From the NCBI RefSeq assembly GCF_000716535.1, contig NZ_JNWV01000011.1, forward strand, positions 62,001 through 126,000: a stretch of DNA of 64,000 bases, written 5' to 3'. The notes under the pieces are model-generated. The model worked only from the letters and a program-made list of their open reading frames with translations. It was not told where the DNA came from and did no database searches. The position numbers and the translations under genes are program-made. How positions within the stretch are numbered: the stretch's first letter is position 1; every line of letters starts with the position of its first letter. The stretch comes from Streptomyces flaveolus (GTDB lineage: Bacteria; Actinomycetota; Actinomycetes; Streptomycetales; Streptomycetaceae). Below are positions 62,318 through 64,000 of the stretch, in pieces.

Positions 62318-63735
62318 CCGCCTCCCAGGCACCCTTGGTCGTCGTGGGCGACGCCCTGCTCGACCACGACCTGTGCGGCCGGGCCGAGCGGCTGGCCCCG
62401 GACGCGCCCGTCCCCGTCGTCCACGGCACCCGGCGCAGCTCCCGCCCGGGCGGCGCCGCCCTCGCCGCCTGCCTCGCGGCGGCCGACGGACGCGCCGTCA
62501 CCCTGGTCACCGCCCTCGGCGCCGACGCCGCCAGCGACACCCTGCGGGAGCTGCTGGCGGGCCGGGTCGGCCTGGTCGAGGTGCCGCTGGAGGGCAGCCT
62601 GAGCAGCAAGACCCGCGTCCTGGCCGGGGACCGGCCGCTGCTCCGCCTCGACGACGGCGAGGGCCGGGCCCGCGAGGCGACCCAGGAGGCGGTGTCCACG
62701 ATCGCGGCGGCCGGCGGTGTCCTCGTCGCCGACTACGGCCGCGGTACCGCCGACGTCCTCCGCGACGCCCTCACGCACACGGCGGCCGCCATCGTCTGGG
62801 ACCCGCACGTGCGCGGCCGGCCCCCGGTCCCCGGCGTCCGCCTGGCCACGCCCTCGGCCCAGGAGGCCCGCGCCTTCGCCCGGCAGCTCGACGACGCCGA
62901 GCCCGGCGACGCGGCCGGGCTGCGCACCGCCGCCCGGGACGCCCGCGCCCTCGTGCGGGCCTGGCGCGCCCAGGCCGTCGCGGTGACCCTCGGCGAACGC
63001 GGCGCCCTGCTCTCCCACGGCGAGACCCCGCTGCTCGTGCCGACCCCGGCCGCCGCCACGGGCGACCCCTGCGGCGCCGGCGACCGGTTCGCCGCTGCCG
63101 CCGCCGGCCTGCTCGCCGACGGCGCCCTCACCGAGGCCGCCGTGCAGGCCGCCGTCCACGCCGCCACCCGCTACGTCGCCGAGGGCGGCGCCCGCGCGGT
63201 CGCCGTCCCGGAGCAGCCGGAGGGGGCCGAGGAGGCGCCGGGTGACGGCGACACCACCGCGGACGCCGTGCGCACGGCCGCGCGGGTGCGGGCCGCGGGC
63301 GGCACCGTGGTCGCCGCGGGCGGCTGCTTCGACCTGCTGCACGCCGGGCACGTCGCCCTGCTCCAGGCCGCCCGCCGGGCCGGGGACTGCCTCATCGTGT
63401 GCGTCAACTCGGACGACTCGGTACGCCGTCGCAAGGGCGACGGCCGCCCGCTCGTCCCGGCCGCCGACCGGGTGCGGGTGCTGCGGGCCCTGGAGTGCGT
63501 GGACGCCGTCGCCGTGTTCGACGAGGACACGCCCGAACGCATCCTCGGCGAACTCCGCCCGCACATCTGGGCCAAGGGCGGCGACTACGCCCGGACCCGG
63601 CTGCCCGAACAGCCCCTCGTGGAGAGCTGGGGCGGCCAGGTCCTCCTCCTGCCCTACCTCGACGGCCGCTCCACCACCGGCCTCGCCCGCCGCGCGGCCC
63701 TGTCCCCGGCGCCCACGGGAGGAGACCCGAGGTGA
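62314..63735 (+). CDS. hldE: Bifunctional heptose kinase/adenylyltransferase HldE
   Basis: A 473-residue fusion. Residues 1-310 are a PfkB-type sugar kinase (VVVGDALLDHDLCGRAERLAPDAPVPVV, and GDPCGAGDRFAAAAAG with the catalytic Asp) that phosphorylates heptose-7-phosphate at O1. Residues 335-473 are a nucleotidyltransferase (GGCFDLLHAGHVALLQAAR with the HxGH motif; RVLRALECVDAVAVFDEDTPE) that makes ADP-heptose from the 1-phosphate. With gmhA and gmhB it completes the pathway from sedoheptulose-7-phosphate to ADP-D-glycero-D-manno-heptose. Start overlaps the gmhA stop; the next ORF overlaps its stop (GTGA). Confidence 0.93.
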   Translation: MTASQAPLVVVGDALLDHDLCGRAERLAPDAPVPVVHGTRRSSRPGGAALAACLAAADGRAVTLVTALGADAASDTLRELLAGRVGLVEVPLEGSLSSKTRVLAGDRPLLRLDDGEGRAREATQEAVSTIAAAGGVLVADYGRGTADVLRDALTHTAAAIVWDPHVRGRPPVPGVRLATPSAQEARAFARQLDDAEPGDAAGLRTAARDARALVRAWRAQAVAVTLGERGALLSHGETPLLVPTPAAATGDPCGAGDRFAAAAAGLLADGALTEAAVQAAVHAATRYVAEGGARAVAVPEQPEGAEEAPGDGDTTADAVRTAARVRAAGGTVVAAGGCFDLLHAGHVALLQAARRAGDCLIVCVNSDDSVRRRKGDGRPLVPAADRVRVLRALECVDAVAVFDEDTPERILGELRPHIWAKGGDYARTRLPEQPLVESWGGQVLLLPYLDGRSTTGLARRAALSPAPTGGDPR

Positions 63736-64000
63736 CGGGGGACTGGCCGATGAGCGTCGGCCGCGCAGCACATCCCGCGCCCCGGGCCGCCCTGCCGCCC
63801 GAGGGCCCGGACGCGGGGTGCCTTCGGCGCGCCCGGGGTCGGGATGCGGGGTGCCTTCGGCGCGCCTGGGGTCGGGATGCCATACCGGCCGGTGGCGCGG
63901 GTGTGGGGCCTCTGGTGTCGGCCGGAGGAGTGTCGGTCCCGCCCTCGCGGCACATCCCGGGCCTGGACGGGCCTTTGGCGGCAGACGTGGGCGTTTCGCC
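63732..64000 (+). CDS. Partial ORF at the window edge, with tandem repeat
   Basis: GTG 63732 overlaps the hldE stop (GTGA), and the frame stays open to the window end (89 codons seen). The start MTGDWPMSVGRAAHPAPRA is followed by an 11-residue repeat, DAGCLRRARGR then DAGCLRRAWGR, encoded by a 33-nt tandem repeat (63810-63842, 63843-63875; 31 of 33 identical). The rest is Gly/Pro/Val-rich. No domain is recognisable, and its position makes it the next operon member, with the folded part beyond the window. Could instead be a repeat-expanded non-coding junction. Confidence 0.4.
   Translation, partial: MTGDWPMSVGRAAHPAPRAALPPEGPDAGCLRRARGRDAGCLRRAWGRDAIPAGGAGVGPLVSAGGVSVPPSRHIPGLDGPLAADVGVS
63810..63875 (+). 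repeat. 33-nt tandem repeat at the start of the last ORF
   Basis: Two adjacent 33-nt units, starting GACGCGGGGTGCCTTCGGCG and GATGCGGGGTGCCTTCGGCG, differ at two positions only, and a third unit begins (GATGCC) before diverging. Confidence 0.85.

Overview
The window is about 72% GC by eye. It has strong C/G third-position bias, tightly coupled genes with ATGA and GTGA stop/start overlaps, many GTG and TTG starts and abundant GC-rich hairpins. The gene content (GlnR-era amino acid catabolism, paired CrcB channels, several GntR/PadR/MarR regulators, SpoIIE-type phosphatase, two P450s, secreted glycanases) is that of a Streptomyces chromosome, probably an arm-proximal region. No rRNA, tRNA, insertion sequence, prophage or CRISPR array was seen.

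Layout. 0.1-4 kb: beta-1,4-galactan use (intracellular GH42 beta-galactosidase, secreted GH53 galactanase). 4-7.2 kb: small HTH protein, SMP-30-like protein, two CrcB fluoride channels joined by a 35-codon overlapping ORF, and UppP. 7.3-13.2 kb: acidic amino acid/amide catabolism (FadR-type GntR regulator, AnsP-like permease, asparaginase, aspartase, glutaminase). 13.4-18.3 kb: two GT-C/GT87 polyprenol-linked mannosyltransferase-like membrane proteins, a D-Ala-D-Ala carboxypeptidase that overlaps one of them tail to tail, and a short second Rho factor with an unusual repeat-bearing leader. 18.7-32.8 kb: mixed housekeeping and accessory genes (P450, PadR, lipoprotein, methyltransferases, GntR/HutC regulator, serine hydrolase, acetyl xylan esterase, sulfite-oxidase-like pair, GNAT, MarR with its divergent membrane target, HemK-like methyltransferase). 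32.9-42.3 kb: PAS/GAF/SpoIIE phosphatase, secreted proteins, FadH dienoyl-CoA reductase with a perfect 20-bp operator and PadR regulator, fibronectin-III lipoprotein, GH75 chitosanase. 42.5-48.8 kb: PTS-dependent dihydroxyacetone kinase dhaKLM, then a beta-phosphoglucomutase/GH65 phosphorylase/methyltransferase operon. 48.9-51.9 kb: P450, small membrane proteins, hemerythrin. 52-64 kb: a sugar-assembly cluster.

The most interesting unit is the 52-64 kb cluster. It has a pyruvyl-transferase-like gene divergent from a UDP-xylose-synthase-like dehydratase, then a NodU-type carbamoyltransferase, GT2, GmhB, GT9 heptosyltransferase-like protein, two GT-B glycosyltransferases, GmhA and bifunctional HldE, nearly all joined by 4-nt overlaps. 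This is a complete route from sedoheptulose-7-phosphate to ADP-D-glycero-D-manno-heptose, a hallmark of Gram-negative LPS, in a Gram-positive actinomycete. GmhB and GmhA carry long repetitive tails (a 13-residue repeat and a collagen-like Gly-X-Y tail), and the operon's next, window-truncated ORF starts with another tandem repeat.

Regulation visible in the sequence includes palindromes at the fadH, acetyl xylan esterase, HutC-type GntR, MarR and PadR promoters. There are also several strong terminators, one GC-rich hairpin core being used twice. Positions and motifs were read by eye; start choices are stated where they matter.
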